NCBI RefSeq assembly: GCF_902806685.2
Contig: NC_048563.1
Location: 3,191,098-3,255,097 of the forward strand
Direction of reading: 5' to 3'
Length of the DNA stretch: 64,000 nucleotides
Source of the DNA: Maniola hyperantus
Lineage: Eukaryota; Arthropoda; Insecta; Lepidoptera; Nymphalidae
Shown here: positions 42,001-46,500 of the stretch, in pieces
How the letters are laid out: every line of letters begins with the position of its first letter
Numbering within the stretch: the stretch's first letter is position 1
Notes under the pieces: model-generated
Seen by the model: the letters and a program-made list of their open reading frames with translations, nothing else
Database searches by the model: none
Told to the model about the DNA's origin: nothing
Position numbers and translations under genes: made by a program

Positions 42001-43498
42001 TCTTTTATTTTTTATTTATTTTTATTTATTGGCCACACAAAACAGATTATGACAATAATAACTGAGTACAAGCCATAACTTATAGAGCTAGTCACTCCAA
42101 AAAATAAAGTGTGTACAAAAGCAGTTATAAAATAAGTAACGGACGTGTCACTACTCACTATTAAACAATACCTATACTATAATGAAAGAAAATAAAACTT
42201 TATTTGTTAGATAAGTTTATCTGGCAGTTAAGATTTTTTTTAATGCAATGATACTCACATGTTGGTACCTATGAGTGTATACATGAGTGCGCTGATCTCG
42301 CACCACGAGTGATAAACACCGAGGAGCCACTCCTCCACCGGCTTGAAGGGTGCCTCCGATTCACCTCCCGGGTGCTCCGCTAATGGAAGAGATAAATAGT
42401 AAGAAACTGGTCGTGTGCGAGTTGGACTCGCGTACGAAGGGTTCCGTACCATCGTAGAAGATTATATACCAACTTTTTTATTTATTATCAAATGTTTAAT
42501 GTGGATAAAAAAATAGACATTATGAGAACTTCTAGAAATACACTTCTTGATGGCCAGTGATGGTGCAGCCTAAGATGGAGTTCGCTCGCCTAGAAGTTGA
42601 CTGACCATTCACTCTGGACTTAAAGGACTGATGCCAGTAAGGTGTTCCATATCCTATAGTCTATGCATTTTAAACTGAGTCGTCGAGTTATCTGTCTGTT
42701 TCGCTCGCACTTACCTACGACCTGTAAGTGCGAGCGAAACAGACAGATAACTCGACGACTCAGTTTAAAATGCATCGTCCGTGGAATTTCGACTAAAGTA
42801 CGCGACAAGTCGATATGGCAATCGGAGAGGGAACGCCCCGCACACCCATACAGCCCCCCGCGATTACCCGGTGCGGGCGAGCGCGGGTGACGTACGGGTG
42901 TGTTCGGCGTCCCCCCGCGTCATACCCCGATTGCCGTCTCGACCTGTCGCGGACATACATACAGACGGGTGCAGACCTTGACGATGGTTTGCTGTACCTG
43001 CAAAATGGTTCTCTACTCACCACAAACATAGTGTAGCAAAGCTGCTTCATCCTCAGGAGTTACCACTGGTTCTTCACACTCGTACATTTCGTTGCTGAGC
43101 CTGCAAACAAAATACATCGTAAAGGCATCTCCACATTCATAGAAAGAGTAAAAAACCGGCCAAGTGCGAGTCAAGCTCACGCAATGAGGGTTCCGTTGTT
43201 TTTTCGACATTTTGCAGGATAATTCAAAAACTATGATACATAAAAATAAATAAAAATCTGTTTTAGAATGCACATGTGAAGACCTTTCATATGATACCCC
43301 ACTTGATATAGTTATCTTACTTAGAAAATTGAAAAATACTAATTATTAGTTCATGACCACAATTTAATTTTTTTTGTGTGATGTAACCACAAATTCACGG
43401 TTTTCAGATTTTTCCCCAAATGTCAGCTATATGATCTACCTACCTGCCAAATTTGATGATTCTAGGTCAACGGGAAGTACCCTCTAGGTTTCTTGACT

Positions 43499-43532
<34 letters not shown>

Positions 43533-46500
43533 TAGACGACAAAGTGATCCTATAAGGGTTCCGTTTTTCCGTTTGAGGTATGGAACCCTTAAAAAGGCAT
43601 TATGCCTTTAAATGGAGGTTCTAATAGTATGCTCAAACTTACACATCAGAAGTGGGATCTGAGCCGGTGATCTCCACTTCATTTTCCAATGGCAGCTCAT
43701 CTCGCACACTGTCCTCAGCCGACGCGAGCAGCTAAGGAAAGTAATGTCAAACTTTAAGGTAGCTAGTGCCTTATTGCCTCTATGGAATGCATAACAATAA
43801 ATAAATTCAGTATGTTTGGAATATTCATTTGAATTGTGCTAATTCTATAAAGGTAAAAGTGTCTGTTGCTTTTCCATAGTTAACCACTGAAGTAAAAGAA
43901 GCCCTTGATTGAACCTGTAAGATATCTTCATGTCTGATGAGGAAGTGCTCAGGGTCCGGAGCCGTGGAGTCAGCGCTGAGCAGCGGCAGCAGGAACTGAC
44001 CCATGGGAGGCGCTTCTACCTGCTGCAAATAATACATTAGGTTATTGGACGCACTTGCACTAAGCAAGTAATTACAAATTTTTTTTTTTTTTTAAGAATA
44101 TTAGCCAATCATGACTAATATTCCCCTTTCCCTCCAACTAAGCGTTAAGCTTGTGCTAGTAGGTACGACAATAGTGCAACGGATGGGGTTTGAACCGGCG
44201 ACCATACGGATTTCAGTCCACTCCTTTAACCGTTGAGCTATTGAGGCTCAAATGTATAATAATATGGTAAGGAAATGGTGGTATAAACACCATCTAATAA
44301 GTTTTAAGTGATATTGGGCACAGCCTAAACCGCTGGTCCTAGAGACATGAGATTTGGAGGGTGTGTTCTTTGTAAAGAGTAGGTGCCCAATAACAAAGGA
44401 TTTTTCGAAATTCCACTCCTAAGGGGGGTAAATAGGGGATGGAAGATTGTATGAAAGTCTATCATTTTTAAAGTTACATTGATGAAAATTGGTATACAGG
44501 CTTTCGGTTAAGAATAAAAAATACATCATCATCATCACCATCATCAGCCTGTGGACGTCCACGGTTGGACATAGGCCTTCCCTAAAGAGCGCCACCACAT
44601 CCGGCCCTCAGCCTTCCTCATCCAGCCACTTCCCGCCAGCCTCTTTATATCGTCGGTCCATCGTGCTGGAGGGCGTCCCACACTACGCTTGCTTAAACGC
44701 GGTCGGTAAAAAATACATATTTCACGATTTTTAAAAATTCTACTGCTAATAGGGGGTTAAATAGGGGATGAAAGTTTGTATAAAAGTTCGTCATTTTTCA
44801 AGTTATTTCCATGAATATTGATAATTGGGTTTTCGGTTACAAAAGAAAAAATATGTAGGTATGTAGTACTATTTCAAGATTTTTGAAAATTATACTCCCA
44901 CGCCGATTTTCTAAATTCCACCCGAGCGAAGCCGGGGCGGGTCAGCTATTAGTCAGTTTTTTTTTTATAAATCTAATCATAACAGGTATTATATTGTTGT
45001 GTAACTTACTGATCCCTTATGTTGGTAGGGTGGACAGTCAATTTCCAAACCGCTAACTTCCTTGCCAGACGAGCTGTCTGTACTGCCAGCTGCAATCAAA
45101 GTTCCATTTTAAATAATCTAAATATATAAAAGGAAAAGGTGACTGACTGACTGACTGACTGATCTATCAATGCACAGCTCAAACTACTGGATGAATCGGG
45201 CTGAAATTTGGCATGCAGCTATTAAGATGTAGGCATCCGCTAAGAAAGGATTTATAAAAATTCAACCCCTAAGGGAGTGAAATAGGGGTTTGAAATTTGT
45301 GTAATCCACGCGGACGAAGTCGCGAACATAAGCTAGTAATATCTAAAAACCTACAGAGAAGTAACATGTACTTACTTAGAGCCAAAAACCACATTAAAAT
45401 CGGCTCAGTAGTTTTTCAAGAAAATGGTACCGTAAAATGCATAAACCACAAACACAACTTCTAGTCCCAAATCCATAGTAATATTATAAATGCGAAAGTG
45501 TGTCTGTCCGTCTGTCTGTCTGTCTGTCTGCTAGCTTTTCAACCGATTTTGATGAAATTTGGTACACAGTTAGCTTACATCCCGGGGAAGGACTGGTTCT
45601 AGATGGTAGATTTATCAAGGAAAATTAAAGAGTTCCCACGGGATTTTTAAAAACCTAAGAAAACAAAGTAAGAAGGATAGTTAGTAGAAGTTAGTAGTTA
45701 GTAGAAGCTAGTAGAGTAGTCAGAAAAAAATTACAGTTGTCATCCAGCTCTGTCCACTGGTCATCGGAGTCTGAATCGGCACCGACATCCGACGCGTCGG
45801 ACGCAACTTCGACGCGACGGACGCGCAACGACGCCGCGCGACGCGCCACTGCGCTGCGACGACGCGACATCTGCAAATATATCATACACTTTACAGTCTG
45901 AATTCTTCTGTGTTCCTAATATTTAAATTGATTACAAAGAATTGCTATTGAAGTGGATAGCACCATAGAGGCGACTAATATGAAAATTGAAATGTGCTTT
46001 ACTGCGATTACAGTACGACACGGCTCTCTTGGCACTTGAATGACATTAACAGGGAGTTGTTGAACACTTGACGGCAACGTTAGTTTTGATTTTCCCCACG
46101 CGCCAAGATAGCCTTGTCGCACTGTGCGCACTACATTTCCGTCATCCGAGTTATATCCGTCATCCGTGAGAATACCAGCGATTATCTACGACATATGTCA
46201 TAAGCTACCATACAAAACAAAACCCGGCCAAGTGCGAATCAGACTCGCGCACTGAGGGTTCCGTACTACAATCGTATTTTATCGACATTTTGCACGATAA
46301 ATCAAAAACTACTTACTAGATCTCGTTCAAACCAATTTTTGGTGGAAGTTTGCATGGTAATGTACAATGTACATGATATATTTTTTTTAGTTGTATCATT
46401 CTCTTATTTTAGAAGTAAAGGGGGGGGGCACATTTTACCACTTTGGAAGTGTCTCTCGCGCAAACTATTTAGTTTAAAAAAAATGATATTAGAAACCTCA

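Noticed and set aside
42780..43036. ORFs over the MITE at 42799-42950
   Set aside because: GC-rich transposon interior with mirrored ends, not coding.
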